Of a stretch of DNA of 64,000 nucleotides, positions 1-7,790 are shown in pieces. The notes under the pieces are model-generated. The model ran no database searches. It was not told the DNA's origin and worked only from the letters and a program-made list of their open reading frames with translations. Source of the stretch: Bacteroidales bacterium (lineage in GTDB: Bacteria; Bacteroidota; Bacteroidia; Bacteroidales; Rikenellaceae); NCBI GenBank assembly GCA_949419965.1, contig CASPAC010000001.1, positions 62,001 through 126,000 of the forward strand, read 5' to 3'. A program made the position numbers and the translations under genes. Each line of letters opens with the position of its first letter. The first letter of the stretch is position 1.

Positions 1-336
1 AGCGATGCGGCCGACGCCATCCGCAACAACAAGGTCACGGTCGACGGGGCTTATGCCAAGCCGTCGCGCGAAGTGAAGATCGGCGACCGCATCGAGGTGC
101 GGCGTCAGCAGGTAACTTACTCTTATAAGGTGCTCGATCTGGTTTCGAGCCGCCAGCCTGCCAAGAACGTACCCGATTACTGCCTCAACACCACGCCGCA
201 GGAGGAGCTCGACAAGCTCAACGTGCCGCGCGAGACGATCTTCGTCTTCCGCGACCGCGGCACCGGACGCCCGACCAAGAAAGAACGCCGCGACCTCGAC
301 CAACTGATGGACGGGATTTATTACGAAGAAGAGTAA
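1..336 (+). CDS. RNA-binding S4 domain protein (Hsp15/HslR-like), 3' part
   Basis: The reading frame is open from the first base, so the gene starts outside the window; 111 codons are visible. The visible part opens within an S4 fold (AIRNNKVTVDG, then KPSREVKIGDRIEV), the usual hairpin by which S4 proteins bind structured RNA. The remainder has an Arg/Lys-rich tail (RDRGTGRPTKKERRDLDQL) ending in an acidic EEE, as in small Hsp15-like proteins of Bacteroidetes that recycle or rescue stalled 50S-peptidyl-tRNA complexes. That role is known for the E. coli family and is only inferred here. A GTG at 73 is an internal codon, not the start. Confidence 0.8.
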   Translation, partial: SDAADAIRNNKVTVDGAYAKPSREVKIGDRIEVRRQQVTYSYKVLDLVSSRQPAKNVPDYCLNTTPQEELDKLNVPRETIFVFRDRGTGRPTKKERRDLDQLMDGIYYEEE

Positions 337-464
337 CCGGAAGGCGGGCATATTTTACTTTCTGCCGCCCTATCTGCGTCCCGGCCCAGATTCTTGCTTC
401 CATGCTCCGTTTTTGCCTTTGCTCTTATTCTGTCTCTGTTTCTATTTGGGTCTCTGGCTTCGCT
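337..464. other. intergenic, no recognised element
   Basis: T-rich sequence between the S4 gene and the palindromic repeat. No open frame, hairpin with T-run or promoter box stood out. The gap up to the MATE gene is otherwise filled by the repeat and the small RNA listed separately. Confidence 0.5.
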
Positions 465-531
465 GAAGATACTTCGCCTCGGCATAATCAAACCTTTGGT
501 TTGGTTTTGTCCTCGCTTATTCGTATCTTTG
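465..531 (+). repeat. promoter-bearing palindromic intergenic repeat, copy 1
   Basis: This copy starts GAAGATACTTCGCC, contains an inner palindrome (CAAACC at 489-494, GGTTTG at 498-503) and ends CTCGCTTATTCGTATCTTTG. The end is identical over 20 bases to copies at 39907 and 39980. The right arm of the palindrome supplies TTTG (500-503), and exactly 20 bases later comes TATCTTTG (524-531). That is the Bacteroidetes -33/-7 promoter in perfect form. It reads into the small RNA and MATE gene. Confidence 0.75.
500..531 (+). promoter_or_regulatory. sigma-ABfr-type promoter inside the repeat
   Basis: TTTG at 500-503, a 20-base spacer and TATCTTTG at 524-531 match the consensus TTTG-N19-21-TAnnTTTG of Bacteroidetes primary-sigma promoters. 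The transcript would start near 538. Confidence 0.7.
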
Positions 532-537
532 CACTAT

Positions 538-628
538 AAATAGTTTGTTTTGTAATCCTCATCGGAGGGCTGCTATAAGGCCGGATAAGATGACTGGGTA
601 AAACCACGACGCTTATCCGGCCTTTTTT
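538..628 (+). ncRNA. candidate small RNA or attenuator leader upstream of the MATE gene
   Basis: A transcript from the promoter at 500-531 would run about 90 bases. It holds a small hairpin (CCTC-ATCG-GAGG, 557-568) and then a perfect 13-bp stem (577-589 with 612-624) whose 22-base loop contains TGG/CCA and which is followed by a T-run. The last stem has the form of an intrinsic terminator. It may end a free small RNA, or it may be a conditional terminator controlling the MATE exporter about 80 bases downstream. I could not match it to a known riboswitch class; fluoride, guanidine and preQ1 cores were looked for by eye. Confidence 0.5.
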
Positions 629-706
629 GTGTTCGGAGCCGCCCGTCGTTCGACTCAAGTCCGGTTGTTTGCGTGGTCGGAATCGAATGATACGGATTTT
701 TTATAA

Positions 707-2059
707 ATGGAAAATATTATGGAAAGAGACGCTTTGGATCTCGGGACGGAACATGTCGGCCGCCTGTTCCGCAAGTTTTTCGTTCCCACACTGCTGGGTA
801 TGCTCAGCATCTCGGCCGTCACGGTCGCCGACGGCATTTTTGTCGGCCATGGGGTCGGCAGCGACGGCATCGCCGCCATCAACATCTGCATTCCGCTGCT
901 GATGCTCTTCACGGGCTTCGGACTGATGGTCGGAGCCGGCTGTTCGGTCGTTGCATCGATCCACCTCGCCCGGCAGCAGATCAAGGCTGCGCGCATCAAC
1001 GTCACGCAGGCGCTTATGTTCGTCACCCTTGTTACGTTGGTCTGTTCGGCCTTGATTCTTGGTTTCGTGCGCCCTGTTGCTGCGTGGCTCGGGTCGTCGG
1101 AGCATCTGTTGCCCATGGTCGTCGATTATCTGTGGGGTTTCGTTCCGGCACTGGTTCCTCAGATGTGGGTCGCCGTGGGATTGTTCGTCGTGCGTCTGGA
1201 CGGCGCGCCCCGTCTGGCCATGTGGTGCAGCGTCGTTTCGGCATTGGTCAACGTCGTGCTCGACTGGTTCTTCGTCTTTCCGTTGGGGTGGGGCGTCTTC
1301 GGAGCGGCGCTCGCGTCGACCCTGGCCGTAGCCATAGGAGGCACAATCGTCGGGGCCTATCTTTTCCGTCGGGCTCGGACATTGCGGTTTTATCCTCTCA
1401 AAGCCAGCCGCAAAAGCCTGCGTCTCACCTTGCGTAACATTGGTTACCAGTGCCGCATCGGGGCGTCGGCCATGTTGGGCGAGGCGACGATGGCCGTGCT
1501 GATGTTCACCGGCAATCTGGTCTTCATGCACTACTCGGGCGACGACGGTGTGGGGGCGTTCGGCATAGCCTGCTACTATGCGCCGTTCGTTTTCATGATA
1601 GGCAATGCTGTGGCCCAGTCGGCCCAGCCGATCGTCAGCTTCAACTTCGGAGCCGCCCGTCTCGACTGGGTTGCCGCGGTACAGCGTGTCGCCCTTGCCA
1701 CGGCTGTTTTTTGCGGCGGGTCGGTCGCGCTGGCTTTCGTGGGGTGTCCGCGGCTGCTGGTCGGGCTGTTTCTGCCGTTGGAGACGGCGGCGGCCCGGCT
1801 CGCCGTTGAGGGTTTTCCGCTCTTCGCTGCCGGATTCGTCTGCTTCGTCGTCAATCTCGCCGCCATCGGCTATTACCAAAGTCTCGAACGGGTGCGTCCG
1901 GCAACGTTTTTCGCTCTTTTGCGCGGATGCGTGTTTCTTGTGCCGTGTTTCGTGTTGCTGCCCCGGTGGTTCGGGGTCGCGGGTATTTGGTTGGCCATGC
2001 CTTTGTCGGAGGGGCTCACCCTGCTGGCGCTCGGGGCCTATTGGCGGCGGAGAAGTTGA
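707..2059 (+). CDS. MATE family efflux transporter
   Basis: The 450-residue protein has about twelve hydrophobic segments, the MATE length and layout, with two similar halves. The first begins at GRLFRKFFVPTLLGMLSISAVTVADGIFVG and the second near residue 255 with GYQCRIGASAMLGEA. MATE proteins export drugs or cationic metabolites across the inner membrane in exchange for Na+ or H+; the substrate cannot be read from sequence. A second ATG four codons in (719, MERDALDLGTEHVG) fits the usual MepA-like N-terminus equally well, and no clear ribosome site decides between them. It follows a terminator-like small RNA and ends at a bidirectional terminator, so it is probably a single-gene unit. Confidence 0.85.
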   Translation: MENIMERDALDLGTEHVGRLFRKFFVPTLLGMLSISAVTVADGIFVGHGVGSDGIAAINICIPLLMLFTGFGLMVGAGCSVVASIHLARQQIKAARINVTQALMFVTLVTLVCSALILGFVRPVAAWLGSSEHLLPMVVDYLWGFVPALVPQMWVAVGLFVVRLDGAPRLAMWCSVVSALVNVVLDWFFVFPLGWGVFGAALASTLAVAIGGTIVGAYLFRRARTLRFYPLKASRKSLRLTLRNIGYQCRIGASAMLGEATMAVLMFTGNLVFMHYSGDDGVGAFGIACYYAPFVFMIGNAVAQSAQPIVSFNFGAARLDWVAAVQRVALATAVFCGGSVALAFVGCPRLLVGLFLPLETAAARLAVEGFPLFAAGFVCFVVNLAAIGYYQSLERVRPATFFALLRGCVFLVPCFVLLPRWFGVAGIWLAMPLSEGLTLLALGAYWRRRS

Positions 2060-2091
2060 GAACGGAGTTTTCTTTGAGCGGCACGTATGGA

Positions 2092-2132
2092 AAAACCCGC
2101 TGCATGAGTGTTTGCGTCATGCAGCGGGTTTT
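2092..2132. terminator. bidirectional terminator between MATE gene and pth
   Basis: Perfect 16-bp inverted repeat: arms 2092-2107 and 2117-2132, loop of nine. The arms begin with AAAA and end with TTTT, so a GC-rich stem with a U-tail forms on either strand, as expected between convergent genes. Confidence 0.85.
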
Positions 2133-2187
2133 CAGTAGATGGAGGATTCCCGCCGGTACGGTGCCGCAGGGGCTTGTTGCCGCTCGC

Positions 2188-2751
2188 CTACTTCTTGTTG
2201 AAGAAGTTCATCGTCCGTTCGATGCCCACCGTGACGAATGACAGAACTGCGTCGCCGAAGACCTTGAGCCGTTCGGGCAGCGCTTCGCGTTCCTCGGCCG
2301 TCCATTCGCCCAGCACGTAGTCGACCTGATGGCCGCGCGGGAAGTCGCCGCCTACGCCGAAGCGCATCCGTGCGAAATCTTCGGTGCCCAGCAGCTCGGC
2401 GATGTTTTTCAGCCCGTTGTGGCCGCCGGCGCTTCCCCGCTGCCGGATGCGCAGCGCGCCGAACGGCAGGGCGATGTCGTCGGATACGACCAGCAGGTTC
2501 TCGCGCGGAATCTTCTCTGCGTCGAGCCAGTAGCGCACCGCCTTGCCCGAGAGGTTCATGTAGGTCGATGGTTTGAGCAGCACCAGCGTGCGGCCTTTGT
2601 GCCGGAGTTCGGCCGTATCGCCGTAGCGGGCGGTGGTAAAAAGCGCGTTGGACGCCCCGGCCAGGGCGTCCAACACTTTGAATCCGATGTTGTGGCGGGT
2701 GTCGGCGTATTCGGCGCCGATGTTGCCCAGCCCAACGATGAGGTATTTCAT
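2188..2751 (-). CDS. pth: peptidyl-tRNA hydrolase
   Basis: A 187-residue cytoplasmic enzyme that hydrolyses the ester between peptide and tRNA on drop-off peptidyl-tRNA. Diagnostic features are the start [15 protein letters not shown], the catalytic His in DTRHNIGF, the Asn in STYMNLSG, the catalytic Asp in [11 protein letters not shown], and GGHNGLKNI. Length is normal for bacterial Pth. It lies 13 bases downstream of rplY in the same orientation, a pairing common in Bacteroidetes and other bacteria, and would share the rplY promoter. Confidence 0.96.
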   Translation of the reverse strand: MKYLIVGLGNIGAEYADTRHNIGFKVLDALAGASNALFTTARYGDTAELRHKGRTLVLLKPSTYMNLSGKAVRYWLDAEKIPRENLLVVSDDIALPFGALRIRQRGSAGGHNGLKNIAELLGTEDFARMRFGVGGDFPRGHQVDYVLGEWTAEEREALPERLKVFGDAVLSFVTVGIERTMNFFNKK

Positions 2752-2764
2752 GCCGCGTCAGCGA

Positions 2765-3340
2765 TTATTTGCCTTCGGCAGCGGCGGCACCGCGCGAAGC
2801 ACGGGTTACGCGCACGGCGCATACGGCCGTCGTGGCGGGGGTCACGAACTTGATGTTCTCCATCTTCAGGTCGCCCACGAAGATGGTCTTGCCGACGCCC
2901 AGCGGCGTTACGTCCACTACGATCTCGTCGGGCAGGTTCTCCACCAGAGCGCTCACGGTCAGCTTGCGGGCCGAGAGGGCCAGCTTACCGCCGACCTTCA
3001 CGCCTTCGGCGTTACCGGTCAGACGCACCGGAATGGCGATCGACACGGGCTTGCCTGCAGCGATGCGGTAGAAGTCGAGGTGCAGAATCTCCTCGCGCAC
3101 GGGGTGGAACTGCGCTTCGCGAAGCACGGCCTTCTCGGTCTTGCCGTCGAAGTCGAACTCTACGATGTAGGAGTTGGGGGTGTAGATCAGGGGTTTGATC
3201 TCGCGGGGATCGACCGAGAACGATACGGTCTCGCCGTTACCGCACAATACGCAGGGAACGAGTCCCTCGCGACGCACTGCCTTGGCGGCTTTCTTGCCGA
3301 AGTCTGCGCGCTTGGTCGCTTTTACAGCAATGGTTTTCAT
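2765..3340 (-). CDS. rplY: 50S ribosomal protein L25/general stress protein Ctc
   Basis: A 191-residue long-form L25 (TL5/CTC type). An N-terminal 5S-rRNA binding domain (KATKRADFGKKAAKAVRREGLVPCVLCG) is followed by a C-terminal beta domain (HLDFYRIAAGKPVSIAIPVRLTG) and an Ala-rich tail. I chose the ATG at 3340 (MKTIAVKATKR) because it matches family N-termini; an in-frame start nine codons upstream lies in unconserved leader. A consensus promoter lies at 3426-3457, giving a leader of about 80 bases. First gene of an rplY-pth pair. Confidence 0.95.
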   Translation of the reverse strand: MKTIAVKATKRADFGKKAAKAVRREGLVPCVLCGNGETVSFSVDPREIKPLIYTPNSYIVEFDFDGKTEKAVLREAQFHPVREEILHLDFYRIAAGKPVSIAIPVRLTGNAEGVKVGGKLALSARKLTVSALVENLPDEIVVDVTPLGVGKTIFVGDLKMENIKFVTPATTAVCAVRVTRASRGAAAAEGK

Positions 3341-3425
3341 GATGTTTTTGTTTTTTGTTATTGCCACCGGCGGTTCTCAATACGGTCTCGCGGGCCGCAT
3401 CCCATTTCCGCCTGTTTTCGGGGGA

Positions 3426-3457
3426 CAAAGATAGGAAGAAAAAGTCGACAATTCAAA
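3426..3457 (-). promoter_or_regulatory. promoter of rplY-pth
   Basis: Read on the minus strand: TTTG (3457-3454), 20-base spacer, TATCTTTG (3433-3426). This is a perfect match to the Bacteroidetes TTTG-N20-TAnnTTTG consensus, and it sits about 85 bases upstream of the rplY start. Confidence 0.75.
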
Positions 3458-3572
3458 AAATCGCCGTTCGAAAATTTCGGGTGCTGCAAAGTGCGGAGCT
3501 TCGAAACCGGTTTCTGCAAATTCCTGGTCTTCGGGCGACAGCGATTGCGGGATGCGGCGGCATGATCGGGAA

Positions 3573-3977
3573 TCAGGGTTTCTCGAACAGCTCCCATCCC
3601 CTTTCTACTTCGCGCCGGTCGGCCGGGATGCCGTTTTCCACCCGTGAGATGGCTGCGGCGATAGGCTCCATGGTTTTGCGGTCGAGGGTGTCGAGGGGTT
3701 CGTCGGGTGCGATGCCCGTGCTCCGAGCCACGGCTCGGATGTAGGCGTCGGTGCGGTTTTCCGTGGGCGGCGCCCAGCGGGCGATCATCTCCGCAAGGGT
3801 GCGCAGGTTGTGGCGGGTGCGGTAGGTGTGCAGCAGCATGAAGATCGCCCGGTAGCCCCAGGCCAGCGATTCGAATTGTTTGAATGCCGGGTCGCGCGAC
3901 GGACGCACCTCGCCCTTGTAGCGGCTTTTGGATTGCCGGATGTTGCCGGGATTGCAGTTTTTTAAGCCTCGGGACAT
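3573..3977 (-). CDS. phage structural protein P5-like
   Basis: A 134-residue protein from the ATG at 3977 (MSRGLKNCNPGNIRQ). The motifs NPGNIR, FESLAWGYRAIF, IARWAPPTEN and AYIRAVARSTG are those of the small proteins annotated as structural protein P5 in Bacteroides prophages. In that family a lysozyme-like or cell-wall-binding role is suspected but not settled. It is the last gene of the minus-strand virion block. The prophage context supports the call; the exact function remains open. Confidence 0.7.
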   Translation of the reverse strand: MSRGLKNCNPGNIRQSKSRYKGEVRPSRDPAFKQFESLAWGYRAIFMLLHTYRTRHNLRTLAEMIARWAPPTENRTDAYIRAVARSTGIAPDEPLDTLDRKTMEPIAAAISRVENGIPADRREVERGWELFEKP

Positions 3978-4025
3978 TTTAAGAATGTGTTTTTGCAAAA
4001 TTCGTAAAACCAGGAGCGCAGGCTC

Positions 4026-4499
4026 CTACGATTTCAAGACGATGCCGCTTTCGATCGTACAGCGCGCGGTCGGGTCGTCGTCGGGGTCGTAGTCCGGGAA
4101 GTCGGCGCGATGGGTGCGCAGATACTCTGTCGCCCGGCGCAGCAGCGTGCGGGCTTCCTGCAACAGCCGGCGGTGCTGCTGCCGGAGGGCGTCGTCGTTC
4201 GCCGGTTGGCCGTAGGAGGAGCGGGGCGCCGCCGTGCCCGTGCGGTCGGTGCGGATGTCCAGCCGGGGTTGCACCAGCGTGCGGGTAAAGAGCGCCACGG
4301 GTGCCGCCAGATAGTCGGCGCAGAATTCCGCATCGGCGCCGGCGAGCAGCTGCCCGTAGAGTTTGCGTCCGATGGCCGGGACGATCCAGCGTTCTTCGGC
4401 AGCGGCGATGTCGGCCGGCGCAATGGTCTGGGGCGGGAGCATCTCGCTGTCGCCGAAAGCTGTTTTCAGCACTTGCAGAGGGGTAATGAGGGTTTCCAT
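4026..4499 (-). CDS. phage DUF6712-like protein (possible head-tail connector)
   Basis: A 157-residue protein starting at METLITPLQVLKTAFG. The upstream in-frame extension is the antisense of the portal gene, so the ATG at 4499 is preferred; it overlaps the portal stop codon as TAATG, indicating translational coupling. Its N-terminal half (EERWIVPAIGRKLYGQLL) followed by a helical Arg/Gln-rich part is what I recall of DUF6712 proteins next to portal genes in Bacteroidales prophages. The connector function is inferred from position only. Confidence 0.6.
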   Translation of the reverse strand: METLITPLQVLKTAFGDSEMLPPQTIAPADIAAAEERWIVPAIGRKLYGQLLAGADAEFCADYLAAPVALFTRTLVQPRLDIRTDRTGTAAPRSSYGQPANDDALRQQHRRLLQEARTLLRRATEYLRTHRADFPDYDPDDDPTARCTIESGIVLKS

Positions 4500-5725
4500 T
4501 ATTCGATGCTTCGGATGTTGTACTTCGTGATTTCCGACAGGAAGGCCTGCTGGCGTTCGTCCTCGGGGTCGTAATCCAGTCCGTCGGCCTTGCGGGCTTC
4601 CCACACCTTCATGTAGATCGGTTTCGAGCGCGTCGGGGGGCGGTTGACGATCTCCAGCGACGAGGTGTCGAGACCCAGCGTCGAAGCGATCGTCTCGCGG
4701 ATGGGTTCCATCAGCTCGGCCTGTTCGCCCAGAATCACGGTGTTGAGCGCGATTTCATATTCGTGGAGGATGCGTTCGGCGTTGAAGCCGCTCGCGTAGT
4801 CCAGACCGCTCAACGTGCGGAACCATGAGTGGGCCACCACGATGTCGCCTACGGCCTGTTCGTGCAGCGCCTGCCAGTCGCCCTCGTTCTGCGAGTTGAT
4901 CGGAATGAAGCGCGAGTTGTCCTTGTCGCCTTCGCTTCCCTCGCGGATCACGAACATGACCTGCCCCGGGTTGCCGGCGAACTTCTCCTCTGCCAGCCGC
5001 ATCACGCGTTCGGCTTCGGCTTCGTTGTCCACGGCCGAGTCCAGCAGCAGCACGCCCGAGAGCTGGAACGAGTTGTCCAGGCGCGAGATGTTCCAGCGGT
5101 CGGTCTTGTAGGCGATAGCCGAGACGCCGAACCCCGCGATGTAGGGCGGCACGCCGTAGTGGCTGAACATCGGTTCGTAGTCCTTGTAGTGGATCAGCGC
5201 GCGCAGCGTGCCGTCGGGCTGTTCCTCGAAAAGCGGGTAGAGCGGCAGCGACTGCGCCTCGGAGGGGTTGAACGACGTCCAGTCGTGGTGCAGCAGGATA
5301 TGGTGTTCGTCGCGGGCTACGCGGCAGCGCGAGGCGTCCTGATGATAGAGGGCCAGGAACGAGTGCCGCGCGTCGGTTACCACTTCCAGAAAGGCGTTGC
5401 CGAAGAGCGCTTTGTCGTAGGCCAGTTTGTTGAGCACCTGCCGCAGGCTCTCGCCCAGCGGGTTGACCCGTTCGATCAGGCTTTTCAGCCGTGGCAGATT
5501 TTCGTCGCAGATCACTCCTTTGCCCGAGATGTAGTCGGCTTTGTCGTTGATGATGCGGCGGTGGGTCGTCGAGCGGCGGGCCATCAGCGCCAGGGCGTAG
5601 GGCAGCAGGTTGTCGTCGCCCCAGCGCCAGAATTTATCGCTCTGCACCGTTCCTGTGCCCAGAGTCATGTAGGGTTCCGTGCGCGCTGTGACGCCCACGG
5701 CGGTTTTGCGTGTTGGGTTGTCCAT
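4499..5725 (-). CDS. phage portal protein
   Basis: A 408-residue protein with the portal signature order: an N-terminal part (KFWRWGDDNLLPYALALMARRSTTHRRIINDKADYI), a central segment with LAYDKALFGNAFLEV, and the conserved helical part (FAGNPGQVMFVIREG, then VVAHSWFRTLSGLDYASG). Portals form the dodecameric ring through which DNA enters the capsid. The closest family appears to be the PBSX-type portals. It is coupled to the DUF6712-like gene and separated by 70 bases from the capsid gene upstream. No frameshift or early stop is present. Confidence 0.8.
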   Translation of the reverse strand: MDNPTRKTAVGVTARTEPYMTLGTGTVQSDKFWRWGDDNLLPYALALMARRSTTHRRIINDKADYISGKGVICDENLPRLKSLIERVNPLGESLRQVLNKLAYDKALFGNAFLEVVTDARHSFLALYHQDASRCRVARDEHHILLHHDWTSFNPSEAQSLPLYPLFEEQPDGTLRALIHYKDYEPMFSHYGVPPYIAGFGVSAIAYKTDRWNISRLDNSFQLSGVLLLDSAVDNEAEAERVMRLAEEKFAGNPGQVMFVIREGSEGDKDNSRFIPINSQNEGDWQALHEQAVGDIVVAHSWFRTLSGLDYASGFNAERILHEYEIALNTVILGEQAELMEPIRETIASTLGLDTSSLEIVNRPPTRSKPIYMKVWEARKADGLDYDPEDERQQAFLSEITKYNIRSIE

Positions 5726-5795
5726 GTTTTTTCTTTTTTCGGGTGCGGAACATGTCCGCGGAAGTCGCCGGCAACTTCCGCGGACAGCGTTCGGT

Positions 5796-6773
5796 CTATT
5801 CGCAGTAGGCGTATGCGAGCAGGCTCTCGTCGAGGATATCGCATCCCGCCATGAAGAGGGCGCGCTGGCGGTTCTCCATCTCGTCGGGGTTGTACCACAT
5901 GCGCACTTCGTTGCCAGGGAAGTCGGACGTGTTGACGGCCAGCACCAGGTTGCGGCGGTCGGTCAGCAGGCAGAACGATTTGTGGTGCGAAGTGTTCGCC
6001 AGGTAGTTGCCCAGGCGGACGTCGATTACCGGGATGCCGTGGTAGGAGAGGCTCTGGCGGCCGTTTACCGTGTCGGTGTAGGCCGCGTCGACGCCTTTCG
6101 AGTCGAGATACTTTTCGTAGAGGAAGTAGAGATCCGAGGTCACGAAGAACGCCAGCTGCCCTTCGGCCTTCATGTCTTGCAGACGGGTGTCGGCGTTTTT
6201 CCACAGCGCATCGAAGATTTCGATGATCTTCGCCGGGTCGTTCACGTCGCTCGCCTGATAGGGCAGTGCGTAGAACGGTTCGGCGATCAGGCAGTCGTTG
6301 ATCGTCTTGAGGAAGCCGTTGAAGGTGTTGTAACCCGTGGTTGCCGAGGTGTCGCCCACCCACATCGTGGCACGGATGCTTTCGGCCACAGCTTGGCGGA
6401 AGAGCGCCGTTTCGGCCTGTTCGAGTTCGGTGCCCGTCAGGTCGTCCATGTTGACGTCGGCCCGGGCTGCGATCTTTTCGTAGACCAGCGAGAAGTAGTC
6501 GGCAGCGGCGAATCCCAGCTCGGCCTTCACGCGGTTCAGGGCGATGGTCTTCTGGTATTTTTTCGCAACCTGGCCTCCGCTCCAGCCTTTGGCCGTGTGT
6601 TTCTGGAGGATGTCGCGCTGACCGTCCCACAGCTGCACGGTCGTGGGCACGGGCATGTTGTAGAGTACCCTCACGCCCAGTTCCTGGGCCGACGGGCCGG
6701 TAAGCAGCGGGCGGAAGAAGATGGTGTCGAGTTCGGCACCGACATACTGTTTTGCATTTTCCAACAAACTCAT
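5796..6773 (-). CDS. phage major capsid protein
   Basis: A 325-residue soluble protein between the portal and protease genes, where phages of the HK97 fold carry the major capsid protein. It has a long N-terminal helix region (MSLLENAKQYVGAELDTIFF), DILQKHTAKGWSGGQVAKKYQKTI, a central part (GYNTFNGFLKTINDCLIAEPF), and a C-terminal beta-rich part (YHGIPVIDVRLGNYLANTSHHKSFCLLTDRRNLVLAVN) typical of the axial domain. Sequence similarity to capsids is recognised by pattern and context, not by a search. Confidence 0.75.
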   Translation of the reverse strand: MSLLENAKQYVGAELDTIFFRPLLTGPSAQELGVRVLYNMPVPTTVQLWDGQRDILQKHTAKGWSGGQVAKKYQKTIALNRVKAELGFAAADYFSLVYEKIAARADVNMDDLTGTELEQAETALFRQAVAESIRATMWVGDTSATTGYNTFNGFLKTINDCLIAEPFYALPYQASDVNDPAKIIEIFDALWKNADTRLQDMKAEGQLAFFVTSDLYFLYEKYLDSKGVDAAYTDTVNGRQSLSYHGIPVIDVRLGNYLANTSHHKSFCLLTDRRNLVLAVNTSDFPGNEVRMWYNPDEMENRQRALFMAGCDILDESLLAYAYCE

Positions 6774-6860
6774 AGTGTAAAGGATTAAAGTGTGAAATGA
6801 TGGATGATAAAGGGGTTTTGGTCTCTTCGGGGCGGATTTTGCGGCTGCAAAGTCCGCGGT

Positions 6861-7748
6861 TTATTTCCTGAATTGTCGCGCATCTGCCGCATAGGCGCGT
6901 TGGTTGGCCGTGCGGATCGTTTCGTTGCACGAAGGGTCTTCGCAGGGGCGCGTGGTCGTCGGCGCGGCATGTCGGAAAGCTTCGTCGGATGCTATGGACG
7001 AGGTTTGGCGGGATTCCGGTTCGTCGTCGAAATGAAGGACGTTGCGGTCGTCGAGCAGTTCGTCGGAGGGGCCTTTCCCGCGGTGCAGACCCAGGGCGGC
7101 AAGAAGCCGCGCCCAGCCGCGGGCATCGTTGCGCGGGTGTGCGGAGGAGGTCTCCGTTGTCGTGCCGCCTGCGTCGATGATCGTGTCGGCCAGGCCTGCC
7201 GCCAAGGTTTCTTCCGGCGAGAGCCAGCGTCCGTTGCCGTTGTTTTCGGCCATCAATGTTTCGAATTCTTCGGCTGTTCGGCCCGAGCGGGCGGCATAGA
7301 TTTCGGCCAGCCGGCGGTCGGTGTGGCGCAGCAGGTCGATCTTGCCGCTCAGTTCGGCCGCGTTGCCCTCCGTGGCGCAGATCGACGTGTGGATCAAGTA
7401 GAGGGCGTTCGCCGAGATTTCGCGGCATCCGTCGCTCGCCGCCTGGGCGATGATCGTGGCGGCCGAGGCCGTATAGCCGTAGCAGCGGGTGGTAATGCGG
7501 CCCGAGAGCTGGCGCAGGGCGTCGTGGATGAGCAGGGCGTCGTTCACGTCGCCGCCCGTCGAGCGGATGTTGACCACCACTTCCGGGGCGTCGATTTCGC
7601 CGATGCGCCGTACGGCGTCGCGAAATTTTTCGTAGGTGGCGATGCGTTGTTCCGGTTGGTCGAACTGCCATTCTTCGGGCACGCCGATCGTTCCTTCGAT
7701 GTCGATGTGGCACACGCCGGCGTTGTTGTTGATTCGGATGGATTGCAT
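6861..7748 (-). CDS. prophage head maturation protease, ClpP/S14-like
   Basis: A 295-residue protein from the ATG at 7748 (MQSIRINNNAG). Residues 20-190 form a ClpP-type serine protease: VVVNIRSTGGDVNDALLIHDAL, then the catalytic Ser in YTASAATIIAQAAS and His in NALYLIHTS. A Gly/Glu segment (LMAENNGNGRWLSPEETLAAGLAD) completes the fold. The C-terminal 90 residues are charged and low-complexity. Such proteases cut scaffold and capsid protein during head maturation. The gene sits directly upstream of the capsid gene, consistent with that role. Confidence 0.85.
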   Translation of the reverse strand: MQSIRINNNAGVCHIDIEGTIGVPEEWQFDQPEQRIATYEKFRDAVRRIGEIDAPEVVVNIRSTGGDVNDALLIHDALRQLSGRITTRCYGYTASAATIIAQAASDGCREISANALYLIHTSICATEGNAAELSGKIDLLRHTDRRLAEIYAARSGRTAEEFETLMAENNGNGRWLSPEETLAAGLADTIIDAGGTTTETSSAHPRNDARGWARLLAALGLHRGKGPSDELLDDRNVLHFDDEPESRQTSSIASDEAFRHAAPTTTRPCEDPSCNETIRTANQRAYAADARQFRK

Positions 7749-7790
7749 AGTCAAAAAAATGATGGGTGTTTTTCGATGAATGTCGGGTGT

